NCBI RefSeq assembly: GCF_019966575.1
Contig: NZ_JAINFK010000004.1
Span: forward strand, 387,681-451,680
Direction: 5' to 3'
Origin: Oricola cellulosilytica
GTDB lineage: Bacteria > Pseudomonadota > Alphaproteobacteria > Rhizobiales > Rhizobiaceae
Length of the DNA: 64,000 nt
The notes beneath the pieces were generated by a model that did not search any database, was not told the DNA's origin, and saw only the letters and a program-made list of their open reading frames with translations. Position 1 is the stretch's first letter. Every line of letters starts with the position of its first letter. Below are positions 24,983 to 33,395 of the stretch, in pieces. The position numbers and the translations under genes are program-made.

Positions 24983-26534
24983 TGTTGCCGGAGGTGATTC
25001 TCGGGAATACCGAGGCGTCGATAACCCGCAATCCTTGGAGACCATGAACCCGCAGCCGCGGATCGACCACGGACGAACCTGCATCGGGACCCATCGCGCA
25101 GGTTCCGCTCGGGTGAAATACGGTGCCGCTGCGCGCCCTAAGATCGTCGATCATCGCCTCGTCAGACCGTACGTCTGGCCCTGGCTTGATCTCGCGGCGA
25201 ATGATTTCGCGCATTGGTCGTGTCGAAGCCAGTCGCCGCAGGAAATGCGCGCCCTCGAGTAGTTCTCCAACATCCTCTTCCGAGGAAAGGTAGTTCGGCC
25301 GGATCTCTGGCGGGGCATACGGATCGGCGGAGCGTATGCCGAGCCTTCCCCGGCTCGCGGGACGGCAATTCGAAATTCCAAGAAGGAAGCCCGGAAAGGG
25401 GTCGGGAGACATCAACGGTCGTTTTCCAAGCGGCGCAGTGGTGTAACTGACCGGAGAAAAATATAGCTGCAGGTTTGGTCGGTCCCTGTTCGGATTGGAG
25501 CGGAAAAACCCTCCGCCCTGATTGACGCTCAGCGACAAGGGACCCCTTCGCGTCAGCACATAGCGGGCTCCGACCGTCATGCGGCCCCACCAGGGTCGAA
25601 GCACATTGTTCAACGTTGGCCTTGTAGATTCGTAAAGATAATCGAAACCAATGTGGTCCTGCAAGTTCTCGCCGACTTGGGGAGCGGCGTGAATCAATTC
25701 GATACCGAGGCTGCGCAAGTGATCCGGTGCCCCTACCCCGGAATGCTGAAGCAACATTGGCGAATGAACCGCCCCGGCGCACAGGATCACTTCCCGCCGC
25801 GCCATCACCCGGCGCACCCTTCCCGCACATTCTACTTCGACCCCGATCGCGCGGCGGCCCTCGAACAGAATTTTCCGGACATGTGAACGGGGTTCCACGG
25901 CCAAATTCGAACGCTTTCGCGCAGGATGCAGGAACGCGCTCGCGGCCGAGCAGCGCATGCCGTCGCGCGTGGTCAACTGGTAGATTCCCACACCTTCCTG
26001 CACTGCTCCGTTGAAGTCGTGATTATACGTGAGACCTGCCTCCTGCGCAGCGGCCAGGTAATTCGCGCAGAGCGGGTGCACGGCCTTGTCAATATTCGTG
26101 ATTGTCAGGGGCCCCGCTCCGCCCCGCCACTCGTCTGGGCCGGCGTCGTTGGTCTCAATTTCCTTGAAATACGGCAGTACGTCGCGATACCCCCATCCTA
26201 GATTACCCAACGCCCTCCAGTCATCGAAATCCTGCGCATGACCCCGTACGAAAACCATCGCATTAATGGAACTCGATCCACCAATCACCTTCCCACGTGG
26301 CCAGTAGCTCGGCCTGTTGCCTGTTCCGGGATCGGGCTCTGTGGTCAGTTTCCAATTGATCCGCGCGTCATGGAACGCCTTGCCGTAACCGATCGGCATG
26401 CGAACCCAGAAATTCAGATCGCTGCCGCCCGCCTCCAGCAGCAGAACGCGGTTACGCCGATTTTCGGAAAGACGATTGGCGACGACGCAACCTGCCGAAC
26501 CGGCGCCGACGACGATGAAATCGGCCTCTTCCAC
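24918..26534 (-). CDS. GMC-family FAD-dependent oxidoreductase (choline dehydrogenase-like)
   Basis: A 538-residue GMC flavoprotein. The FAD-binding GAGSAGCVVANRLSE is at 9-23 and the first GMC signature around GKVIGGSSSINAMVFVRG near 90. The C-terminal block VDPRLRVHGLQGLRVIDASV and the NAPTMMVGARGA segment match choline dehydrogenase and alcohol dehydrogenase relatives. These oxidise an alcohol to an aldehyde, or choline to betaine aldehyde. It is a single gene whose promoter should lie in 26535-26713. Its end overlaps the convergent MocR gene. The alcohol it uses is unknown. Confidence 0.9.
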   Translation of the reverse strand: MEEADFIVVGAGSAGCVVANRLSENRRNRVLLLEAGGSDLNFWVRMPIGYGKAFHDARINWKLTTEPDPGTGNRPSYWPRGKVIGGSSSINAMVFVRGHAQDFDDWRALGNLGWGYRDVLPYFKEIETNDAGPDEWRGGAGPLTITNIDKAVHPLCANYLAAAQEAGLTYNHDFNGAVQEGVGIYQLTTRDGMRCSAASAFLHPARKRSNLAVEPRSHVRKILFEGRRAIGVEVECAGRVRRVMARREVILCAGAVHSPMLLQHSGVGAPDHLRSLGIELIHAAPQVGENLQDHIGFDYLYESTRPTLNNVLRPWWGRMTVGARYVLTRRGPLSLSVNQGGGFFRSNPNRDRPNLQLYFSPVSYTTAPLGKRPLMSPDPFPGFLLGISNCRPASRGRLGIRSADPYAPPEIRPNYLSSEEDVGELLEGAHFLRRLASTRPMREIIRREIKPGPDVRSDEAMIDDLRARSGTVFHPSGTCAMGPDAGSSVVDPRLRVHGLQGLRVIDASVFPRITSGNINAPTMMVGARGAALVLEDAG

Positions 26535-26713
26535 TGGTCACGGCTCCCGCTTTCGTCCCTTCGGCGCGAGTTCGCGCTTACGCCGATTGTCGGGGCAAAA
26601 GTTATCCGCACTCCCGTCTCCCGGTCTGCATCCATTTCTGGAAACCGATCAGTCCATTTTGTTGTGCCGGGCGCGCGGCGAATGGTTGGTCCCCTGAGCG
26701 GCCTGGAATGCTC

Positions 26714-28210
26714 TCAGGTTACTGCAAGCTGTCCCATCATTCCCCCGTCTTCGTGCTCGAGGATGTGGCAGTGATACATATAGGGTGCCTCACGACTGGC
26801 CGGATGGTCGAAACGCACCAAGATTTCCGTCTCGCCCCCGACGAGGACGGTATCTTTCCACCCGCTGTTTTCCGCGCTGGGTTGCTGTCCACGCTGGCGC
26901 ACAACCTGAAAGGAGACGCCGTGGATATGAAACGGGTGAAGAAGCATCGGGCTGCCGATGATCCAGCGCTCAACCGAACCGCGCTCCGCCTCGATATCGA
27001 TCCGCCTCATATCGAAGGAGCGGCCATTAATTCCGAAACCGCCCATCATACCACCGCGGCCCGTCATTCCGCCGCCCATCATGCCACCCATTCCCATGTC
27101 TAGTGAGAAGTGCCGCGTTCTGACCGCAGATGGCAGATTCGGAAGCTCACCGCCCAGATCATCCGGCAAACTGGTAATTCGAACTGGAAGCTTTTCGTCG
27201 ACGAGCAGCGGCAAGACCGGAAAGGACCGATCGATCATACGGTCGAAGAGGCCCCGAAAGCGCCCCATCATTCCGCCGAGACCCTGATTGGGATCGCCCC
27301 CGCTCATGAGGGTCAGAGGTTTTCCGTCGGAAAAGTCGACAAGCAATTCGACGCGCTCACCCGGTGAAAGCGTCACGGTTTCCACCTCGAGCGGGGCGGG
27401 CAGGAAACCGCCATCCGTCGCGACGAGGTGTAGCGGCCGACCGTCGTCCGCGAACAGGGGGTAGATGCGGGCATTGGAAGCGTTAATGAGCCTCAGCCTC
27501 GACACACCTCTGGGAACGGCGGCGACTGCACCGATCTGTCCGTTGATGACCATGACATCACCAGTGAGTCCGTGCATCTGATCCATCATCGAAAAACCGT
27601 AGACCATCCGGCCTTCGCCATCGAACTGGCGGTCCTGCAGAACAATCGTCAGGTCGTCGATGCCGTAGTTGGAAGGCAATCCCCGTTCGTCGTCACGCCC
27701 GTCGCTGACATGTATGATGCCGCCGAGCCCGGCGTAGACATCAGTGGCGGTCCGCTCATGAACATGGGTGTGATAGAAAGCGGTGCCGGGAAGCTGATCA
27801 ATGTTCATGTCGGGTCGCCAGACCTCGCCGGGGGAGATAGCCAGATGCGGGCCCCCATCGTGTTCGCCCGGTACCATCAATCCGTGCCAATGGGCCGATA
27901 CCGGGAACTGAAGCGAGTTGGCCACTGCGACATCCAGAGGACCGTTGGCCATCCGAATCGTTGGACCGAGATAGGGCTGATTGAAACCGATTGTGGGTGA
28001 GACATTTCTGCCAAAAAACCGTGTCCGCCCCCCCATCGCCGTCAATTCGAGCCGGCCCGAGTCGCGGGTATCGAGAAGCGGCGGCATACCCAGTCGCGGC
28101 CGGCTTGCAACATCGGTAACCGGCCCATTACCCCGCTGCGACCAAGCATAGCCTGTCGCTCCGGCGACTGCCAGAGCGGTCGCACCTACCAGAAGATCGC
28201 GTCGCTTCAT
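26714..28210 (-). CDS. CueO/CopA-like multicopper oxidase with Met-rich insert
   Basis: A 498-residue multicopper oxidase. The four copper-binding blocks are SAHWHGLMVPG, FYHTHVHERTA, HPFHIHG (about 425-431) and YHCHILEHEDGGMM near 479. An insert at about 372-392 reads MGMGGMMGGG then MTGRGGMMGG; such Met-rich stretches in CueO and CopA bind Cu(I) near the type 1 site. The N-terminus MKRRDLLVGATALAVAGATG is a Tat-type signal. The ATG at 28210 overlaps the cytochrome stop as ATGA and is preferred to an in-frame start at 28300. It should oxidise Cu(I) to Cu(II) in the periplasm and is the last gene of the cluster. Confidence 0.9.
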   Translation of the reverse strand: MKRRDLLVGATALAVAGATGYAWSQRGNGPVTDVASRPRLGMPPLLDTRDSGRLELTAMGGRTRFFGRNVSPTIGFNQPYLGPTIRMANGPLDVAVANSLQFPVSAHWHGLMVPGEHDGGPHLAISPGEVWRPDMNIDQLPGTAFYHTHVHERTATDVYAGLGGIIHVSDGRDDERGLPSNYGIDDLTIVLQDRQFDGEGRMVYGFSMMDQMHGLTGDVMVINGQIGAVAAVPRGVSRLRLINASNARIYPLFADDGRPLHLVATDGGFLPAPLEVETVTLSPGERVELLVDFSDGKPLTLMSGGDPNQGLGGMMGRFRGLFDRMIDRSFPVLPLLVDEKLPVRITSLPDDLGGELPNLPSAVRTRHFSLDMGMGGMMGGGMTGRGGMMGGFGINGRSFDMRRIDIEAERGSVERWIIGSPMLLHPFHIHGVSFQVVRQRGQQPSAENSGWKDTVLVGGETEILVRFDHPASREAPYMYHCHILEHEDGGMMGQLAVT

Positions 28211-28698
28211 TGGGAAGCTTCCTCTTGTTGCGCTTGATACTGCACATTCAGTTGGTCGTGCCGGTCTCGTACTTCTTCTGGCCACTGCGCCTTGATCCAA
28301 GACAATGCGGCAATAATTTCCTCATCGGTGAGAACTCCGTCGTAGATCGGCATTGCGGAGGTGTAGTTCTTCAGATTAGCCGCCGCGACGACCCCCTCCT
28401 TGGTTATACGGAAAAGCGTTTCGTCGGGATGGTGCCAGGTATGTCCAGTCTCGTCGTGAGGCGGCGCGGGCATGAGGCCGTCGGGCCCTGGCGAGCGCCA
28501 ATCGGGCTGCCCGCGGAGATCAGCTCCATGGCAAGAAGCACAATTTTCCGCGTAGATCTCGGCGCCCTGAAGCACCACTTGGCGGTCGTTGGGCCGGAGC
28601 AGCCCTGCCTCGGGGCGCCCGTCCAGGTATTGGTAAACGGCGACAGCACCAACTGCGGCGGCCAGCGCCAGCCCCGCGACTACAATCACTGCTCTCAT
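28207..28698 (-). CDS. membrane-anchored monoheme c-type cytochrome
   Basis: A 163-residue protein with an uncleaved-looking N-terminal helix (AVIVVAGLALAAAVGAVAVY) and one heme motif, CASCH, near residue 52, followed by GADLRGQPDW. The axial methionine is probably in YTSAMPIYDG. The ATG at 28698 is preceded by AGGGGGAA and overlaps the stop of the 53-residue ORF as ATGA, so the two are coupled. It overlaps the multicopper oxidase gene in the same way and probably passes electrons to or from that oxidase. Confidence 0.87.
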   Translation of the reverse strand: MRAVIVVAGLALAAAVGAVAVYQYLDGRPEAGLLRPNDRQVVLQGAEIYAENCASCHGADLRGQPDWRSPGPDGLMPAPPHDETGHTWHHPDETLFRITKEGVVAAANLKNYTSAMPIYDGVLTDEEIIAALSWIKAQWPEEVRDRHDQLNVQYQAQQEEASQ

Positions 28699-28856
28699 GT
28701 ATTCCCCCTGACGGCGGGACGGTCCGGCTCCGGCCCCTCTCCTGTGTCTTGCGCGGCGCATTGAAGGCCTCCACGCTTCATCTTGCCTGTGCCCGCACCA
28801 ATCGCGGAAGCGCTAGCTTCGGCGGCCATCGTCTTGGCTCGCATTGATTCCATCAT
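28695..28856 (-). CDS. 53-residue small protein coupled to the cytochrome gene
   Basis: A 53-residue frame starting at the ATG at 28856 (a second ATG follows at once). GGGAG is found about nine bases upstream, and the stop overlaps the cytochrome start as ATGA. The product is Ala/Met-rich in its first half (MMESMRAKTMAAEASASAIG) and ends in a Pro/Asp-rich polar tail with one Cys. There is no signal peptide or recognisable domain. Context between the L,D-transpeptidase and the cytochrome suggests it is translated as part of the copper cluster. It may serve as a leader that couples translation. The function is unknown. Confidence 0.5.
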   Translation of the reverse strand: MMESMRAKTMAAEASASAIGAGTGKMKRGGLQCAAQDTGEGPEPDRPAVRGNT

Positions 28857-28950
28857 GACAGTTTTCTCCCGTCTGTGCGTAGGGCTTGTTACAGGCCGTC
28901 CGCGCTTCGTGGCGGTCATACCTCGCATTGGACCACAGGGCGCCTGAGTG

Positions 28951-29517
28951 TCAGAGAACGAGGACCCTCGTACCGACAGGCACGCGGTCATAAAGAACCA
29001 TGACATGTTCGTTGAGCATTCGAATGCAGCCGTTCGAGACGGACCGGCCGATCGACGACGGCTCGTTCGTTCCATGGATGCGGTACATCGTGTCGCGCTT
29101 CCCACGGTAGAGATACAGCGCCCGCGCACCGAGCGGATTTCCGGGACCGCCGGGAACGCCGTTTGCGTATCGGGCATATTTTGCCGGCTCGCGGCGGATC
29201 ATGTTATCCGTCGGTCTCCAACTCGGCCACTCGGCCTTCCTGCCGATAACTGCAGAACCACGAAACGCGAGGCCAGCCTTCCCGACACCGACGCCATAGC
29301 GCATGGCTCGGGACCGGCCCGTCACGTGATATAAAAAATGGTTGCGCGGATCGACCACCAGCATTCCGGGTTCATATCCGGAAAAGGACACTATCTGCGG
29401 CGCAAACCGGGGGTTCAGTTTAAAGGGGGCGTTATGCGCTACCGCGCGAAGCGGTGCCATTGCCGTCGTTGCCGTGGCGGTTACGGCGCCCAGAACGATT
29501 GTGCGTCTTGAAATCAT
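28951..29517 (-). CDS. YkuD-domain L,D-transpeptidase
   Basis: A 188-residue exported protein. The catalytic signature is complete: HGTNEP followed by the nucleophile block SVSNGCIRM, which supplies His and Cys. These enzymes make 3-3 peptidoglycan cross-links or attach outer-membrane proteins to peptidoglycan. The ATG at 29517 gives an N-terminal MISRRTIVLGAVTATATTAM signal with two Arg, possibly Tat-type. It is placed among multicopper oxidases and cytochromes on the same strand. Copper has been reported to inhibit this enzyme class, which may explain the linkage. Confidence 0.88.
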   Translation of the reverse strand: MISRRTIVLGAVTATATTAMAPLRAVAHNAPFKLNPRFAPQIVSFSGYEPGMLVVDPRNHFLYHVTGRSRAMRYGVGVGKAGLAFRGSAVIGRKAEWPSWRPTDNMIRREPAKYARYANGVPGGPGNPLGARALYLYRGKRDTMYRIHGTNEPSSIGRSVSNGCIRMLNEHVMVLYDRVPVGTRVLVL

Positions 29518-29578
29518 GTGAATACCCTGAATTGGGAAATGGTTTGGAGGGCGCATTAAAACGCCCATTCAATTCCAT

Positions 29579-29917
29579 TCAGGTGGCGATGGGTGGACGC
29601 AGGCAGCAACGCCCGCCCCTGTCGAGCAACGGGCTTGACCAATGGATCGGAAGCACGCGGCTGCGCAAAACCCGGTTGTCCAGGCCATCAACAATCGTCG
29701 CTAGACAATGTGCCTTGCAGTTCGGAGACGCTTCGTTGAAAGGAGTTACGGCCTTGCAACATCTCACCGGCGCCTCGGCGGACTCACCGCTACCGGCATC
29801 GATCTGCGTTACAAGGACGGAATTGACCTTACCGCCATAACCGGCGCCAGATGCGTGCGCCGGAATTGCAGCAAGCGCATAAAGCAGCATCACGATGATT
29901 GCGCCGATTTTCAGCAT
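29579..29917 (-). CDS. small exported Cys-rich protein, unknown function
   Basis: A 112-residue protein with a clear signal peptide (MLKIGAIIVMLLYALAAIPAH, probable cleavage after HAS). The mature part has six cysteines, in RCCKAV, PNCKAHCLA and RCCLRP, with little other conservation that I recognise. A Cys-rich exported protein beside two multicopper oxidases could bind Cu(I) or another thiophilic metal. It lies on the same strand as the multicopper oxidase gene before it, with a 108-bp gap. No family could be assigned. Confidence 0.6.
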   Translation of the reverse strand: MLKIGAIIVMLLYALAAIPAHASGAGYGGKVNSVLVTQIDAGSGESAEAPVRCCKAVTPFNEASPNCKAHCLATIVDGLDNRVLRSRVLPIHWSSPLLDRGGRCCLRPPIAT

Positions 29918-30025
29918 ATCACTTCGTTAGCCCGAAGCTCCGGGCGTTTCCATACCAAATAGCTTCACAGCCGCGTGAAGTCCGCGGCAGGGATCGCCAC
30001 ATGCGGCGACCTGCAATCTGGTCCA

Positions 30026-31420
30026 TTATCCCACCTCGAACCACGTATTCATACCGGCAGCGGCATGCTCTAACATGTGGCAGTGTAACAGCCACATTCC
30101 GGGATTGTCGGCTACAAAGGCAATTTTGGTTGTCTGCTGAGGTCCTATCAGAAAGGTATCCCGCCACGGCTGCTCCTCGTCGACTGTAGCGCCGCTTCGT
30201 TCCGTCACCCGGAAATGATGCCCGTGCAAGTGCATGGCATGGACCCACCCGGTATCGTTAACTGTCTCCAGCACGATTGTTTCGCCTCTTGACGCACGAA
30301 ACAGCGGCTCCTCGGCGAGGTTGGCCACCCCATTGAAGGCCCACACTTGACGAGTTCTGCGGAAATCCTCGCCCTCGATCTTCTTGCCCTGATACACGAT
30401 GTCGGTGAAGCCGCCCATGGCGCCTCCGGTCATATTCAGCCGCACCGTCACCGCCTTGCTGAGATCGGGTTCCGGAATGGCGTTGAGCGGGAGGGTGGGA
30501 ACCGGCTCGGGCTCGGCCGCTCCGACGGAGACACTAAAGGCGGCGAAGGCGAACGGTTCGTCTCCTGATACCTCCTCTAGGGCAAAATCCTCGTCCGGGA
30601 CCACGAGCAGGTCCACGCGCTGCGCAGGACCGAGCAGGAAGGGGCTGTAGTCCAACAGTGTCGGCGCTGGGAGAGGTTGTCCATCATAGGCCAGAACCCT
30701 CGCTCCCAGCTTGACCGGGTCCAATTCGAGAACCCGTGAATTTGACGCGTTGATCAAGCGGAGCCGATAGGACTCGCCGGCTCGGAGATCAAAGGTTGGC
30801 AGGCTCTCACCATTGACCGTCATCCAGTTGCCCAGTCGCCCGCCATGGCTCCAATCCATGAGCGAACCGAGGCTGGAAAGATCGAGAGCGCCGTCGCTGT
30901 TGAGCCGCCAGTCGTCGATGACCAGCGTCAGATCGTGATCACGATCGTAGGTTGGCTCAGCCTCCTCGACGATGAGCGGCCCATACAGCCCCCGCGCCAC
31001 CTGATTCCAGCTCTTGTTGTGGGCGTGGTACCAATAGGTACCGGCATCTGGCGCCACGAACTCATAGTCAAAGGTCTCTCCCGGCGGAACGGCGTCTTGC
31101 GTCAGCCCCGCCACGCCATCCATCCGGTTGTCGATGCGGATGCCATGCCAGTGAACCGTTGTCGGTTCCTCGAGATTGTTAGTCAGGCGTACACGCACGC
31201 GCGCGCCTTGGCTCACCCGAATTTCCGGCCCCGGCGTCATATTGTTGTAGGTCCACAAATCCGAGCGAACCGGACTACTGGGGTGAAGCTTCTGCTTCAT
31301 CGGGCCCGCAATCAACTCAATGAACCCATCATCCTTGGCGGATAGAACAGTGCGCGGGAGCGCCGCAAGTGCGACGCCCCCTGCTGCTGAGGACAAAAAT
31401 TGTCGGCGGTTAATTCGCAT
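30026..31420 (-). CDS. periplasmic multicopper oxidase (Tat-exported)
   Basis: A 464-residue multicopper oxidase. All four copper-ligand blocks are intact: VHWHGIRI, YWYHAHNKS, HAMHLHGHHF and LHCHMLEHAAAGM. The N-terminus MRINRRQFLSSAAGGVALAA carries a twin-arginine motif, as expected for an enzyme folded with copper before export. Unlike the other oxidase of this cluster it lacks a Met-rich insert, so it may act on a different substrate. Its start overlaps the end of the diheme cytochrome gene by 11 bp, and the cytochrome is a plausible electron partner. Confidence 0.9.
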   Translation of the reverse strand: MRINRRQFLSSAAGGVALAALPRTVLSAKDDGFIELIAGPMKQKLHPSSPVRSDLWTYNNMTPGPEIRVSQGARVRVRLTNNLEEPTTVHWHGIRIDNRMDGVAGLTQDAVPPGETFDYEFVAPDAGTYWYHAHNKSWNQVARGLYGPLIVEEAEPTYDRDHDLTLVIDDWRLNSDGALDLSSLGSLMDWSHGGRLGNWMTVNGESLPTFDLRAGESYRLRLINASNSRVLELDPVKLGARVLAYDGQPLPAPTLLDYSPFLLGPAQRVDLLVVPDEDFALEEVSGDEPFAFAAFSVSVGAAEPEPVPTLPLNAIPEPDLSKAVTVRLNMTGGAMGGFTDIVYQGKKIEGEDFRRTRQVWAFNGVANLAEEPLFRASRGETIVLETVNDTGWVHAMHLHGHHFRVTERSGATVDEEQPWRDTFLIGPQQTTKIAFVADNPGMWLLHCHMLEHAAAGMNTWFEVG

Positions 31421-32312
31421 CGGGCTTGTCCGGATCGAGGAGGTAAGTCGCTATTGCGGTGAGATCCTCATCAGCCAGGAACGATGTTCCGTCACGAACC
31501 ACCTCGCCCATCGAGCCCCCAAATGCATCTCCGTCGGGAAGGATACCGGTTTTCAGAGCATATTTCAGACTGTTAACCGTCCAGCCCTTATCGAGCAGTT
31601 CATCGGCCGTTATGGGTGGTGACTTTCCGCCATCGGGCAATGAGTCAGCACCATGCAGTTTCAACTCGGCCTGCCGAGCGCCGAGTGCATTTCTTGGCGT
31701 GTGACATGCACCGCAATGCGCTGGCCCTTCGACGATGAACTTTCCTCGGTTCCACTGTTCACTTTTGCCTTTCTCCGGCTTGAACGGCTCCGGTCCCAGA
31801 AACATCGCGCGCCAAAGTTTCAGTCCGGGGCGATAGCTGAATGGGAACTGCATTTCCTGCGGCTTTGATGGCTCTGCGACAGCCGGCACTGTCTGAAAAG
31901 CTGCCCAAAGATCGGCGATATCCTGGTCCGAGAATTTGGAATAGAACGGATAGGGGAATGCCGGATAATAGGGCGTTCCATCCGGCGACACGCCCTGCCG
32001 AATGGCTTTCGCAAAGATTTCCGGTGTCCACGATCCGATACCGTAATTTTCATCCGTCGTCAGGTTCGGCGAATAAAACGTTCCGAAATCGGTCTTCAGA
32101 GCCAGCCCGCCGGCAAGCGGCGCGCCGCCGCCTTCCGCGTTAGTGTGGCATGCGATGCAGCCGGACATGCGGGCCAGATAAGCGCCGCGATCGGCATTGC
32201 CTTCAAGCTCCGCAAGCGCCGGCTTCTCGCCGATTGGCCATGCGGTCAATCCGGCAGCCCCCGCGCCCAATAAGACGAAGGCCGCTGCAGCCGTGAAAAT
32301 CGCTCGCTTCAT
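31410..32312 (-). CDS. diheme c-type cytochrome
   Basis: A 300-residue periplasmic cytochrome with an N-terminal signal or anchor (MKRAIFTAAAAFVLLGAGAA). It has two heme motifs, CIACH near residue 52 and CGACH near 198, each starting a cytochrome c domain. Pairs of this type occur as the electron-acceptor subunit of alcohol and aldehyde dehydrogenases and in association with oxidases. It lies 3 bp after the cytochrome c'-like gene and overlaps the multicopper oxidase gene, implying a shared electron-transfer unit. Confidence 0.88.
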   Translation of the reverse strand: MKRAIFTAAAAFVLLGAGAAGLTAWPIGEKPALAELEGNADRGAYLARMSGCIACHTNAEGGGAPLAGGLALKTDFGTFYSPNLTTDENYGIGSWTPEIFAKAIRQGVSPDGTPYYPAFPYPFYSKFSDQDIADLWAAFQTVPAVAEPSKPQEMQFPFSYRPGLKLWRAMFLGPEPFKPEKGKSEQWNRGKFIVEGPAHCGACHTPRNALGARQAELKLHGADSLPDGGKSPPITADELLDKGWTVNSLKYALKTGILPDGDAFGGSMGEVVRDGTSFLADEDLTAIATYLLDPDKPDAN

Positions 32313-32315
32313 GGC

Positions 32316-32957
32316 CTAGTTTTTCTCCAACCGAAACTTCGTGTGACACGACGAACAAGTCTGCGCGACCATATTGAACACGCCATCTGCCGGCATCGAG
32401 GCAAGCGTCTTCTCGTCGGGCAGGGAATCGCCCGAACCCATGCCACCGCCGGACATCATCGATGAAGTGCCCGAGCCCATCATGCCGGACCCGGTGCCCA
32501 TCATGTTTGAGCCGGTGCCCATCATGTTTGAGCCGGTGCCCATCATGCTCGACCCCCCCATGCCCGTTTCATTTCCCATCGCCAGTCCATTTTCGGCTGC
32601 TCGTTCGAGGCCGGCCGCCAAGCTCTCCAGACGCACGGCTAGCGCTTCGAATTCCTTCCAGTTCGACCAGATTTCGGACTTGGCTTCCGATGGCGCGCCA
32701 TCGCTTCCTTCTGGAAAGAGACTGGTCATGGCTTTTCCGCCATGGGTCTCGATCTTTCCGGCTTCCCGCTGAACCACGGCTGCGTCGTATCCGGTTTCGC
32801 CGCGCATCATTGCGGATAGGGTTTTGATTGCGTCTCCCATGGCGCCCATTGCGTCCATGCGTTCCTTGACGATTCCGGTTGCGCCCCCGTGGGCAAAGGC
32901 GGCGGCGACCGCTGACAGACTGATAGCGCCCGCGCCAAAAAGTGTGCGAATTTTCAT
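32316..32957 (-). CDS. cytochrome c'-like protein with Met-rich repeat insert
   Basis: A 213-residue protein with a signal peptide (MKIRTLFGAGAISLSAVAAA, cleavage after AFA). The helical region 27-125 and the C-terminal heme motif CSSCH at 201-205 fit a cytochrome c' four-helix bundle, in which the heme lies near the C-terminus. The unusual part is residues 127-173, a Gly/Ser/Met insert with four copies of a seven-residue unit of the form S-x-M-M-G-T-G. Met-rich repeats bind Cu(I), so a dual heme and copper role is plausible. It is the second gene of the cluster. Confidence 0.8.
   Translation of the reverse strand: MKIRTLFGAGAISLSAVAAAFAHGGATGIVKERMDAMGAMGDAIKTLSAMMRGETGYDAAVVQREAGKIETHGGKAMTSLFPEGSDGAPSEAKSEIWSNWKEFEALAVRLESLAAGLERAAENGLAMGNETGMGGSSMMGTGSNMMGTGSNMMGTGSGMMGSGTSSMMSGGGMGSGDSLPDEKTLASMPADGVFNMVAQTCSSCHTKFRLEKN
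32470..32553 (-). repeat. 21-bp tandem repeat encoding MMGTGS(N) units
   Basis: Four consecutive 21-bp units lie inside the cytochrome c'-like gene. Those at 32491-32511 and 32512-32532 are identical (ccggtgcccatcatgtttga plus g). The units at 32470-32490 and 32533-32553 differ by a few bases. Each encodes a seven-residue Met-Met-Gly unit, so gain or loss of a copy keeps the reading frame. Confidence 0.9.
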
Positions 32958-33020
32958 TACAAGTTTCCTGATTTCAAAGCATTCAGACGGTGCGGAGCAC
33001 CGCCAGGCCAGTGTCGAAGA

Positions 33021-33362
33021 TCAGGAAATTCGGGGAGGAGGAGGTTCGACAGCGCCGGGACCATTCGTAGACTGCGCTTCGGGGGGCTGGCGCTTTACAA
33101 CTGTTACCTTGGGATGCTGAAGCATCAAATGCTCGCACAAATGTAGGGTGGTCGATCCACAATGGATCACGTCCGAAAAATCTGCGGACTTGTCATTTCG
33201 ATCGCCATGTCCGTGGTCCGCAGAGAGCGTTCCGATATGCGTATGCTCGCTGTCTGCAAACTCATCAGCGTGAGCAAACAAGCCGCCAGCAAAGAGCAGC
33301 GACAACATCGCCGCCAGCGCAAAAAGCTTCGCTAATCTGCCTGGATGAAAAATCTCGGTCAT
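33021..33362 (-). CDS. exported His-rich small protein, first gene of the metal cluster
   Basis: A 113-residue protein with a hydrophobic signal or anchor (LAKLFALAAMLSLLFAGGLF). The mature part has many His residues (HADEFADSEHTHIG, SADHGHGDRND, then VIHCGSTTLHLCEH and QHPKV), two cysteines and a Pro-rich tail. It resembles the short His/Cys-rich periplasmic proteins found at the front of copper-resistance operons, though I cannot name the family. It is the most upstream gene of the leftward cluster, and a direct repeat upstream could be its operator. Confidence 0.55.
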   Translation of the reverse strand: MTEIFHPGRLAKLFALAAMLSLLFAGGLFAHADEFADSEHTHIGTLSADHGHGDRNDKSADFSDVIHCGSTTLHLCEHLMLQHPKVTVVKRQPPEAQSTNGPGAVEPPPPRIS

Positions 33363-33395
33363 GGCCCCATTAGGTCAATCGAACGCGAAACAAGG

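Noticed and set aside
32470-32553. CRISPR-like repeat
   Set aside because: The units are contiguous without spacers and translate into a Met-rich tract; a coding tandem repeat.
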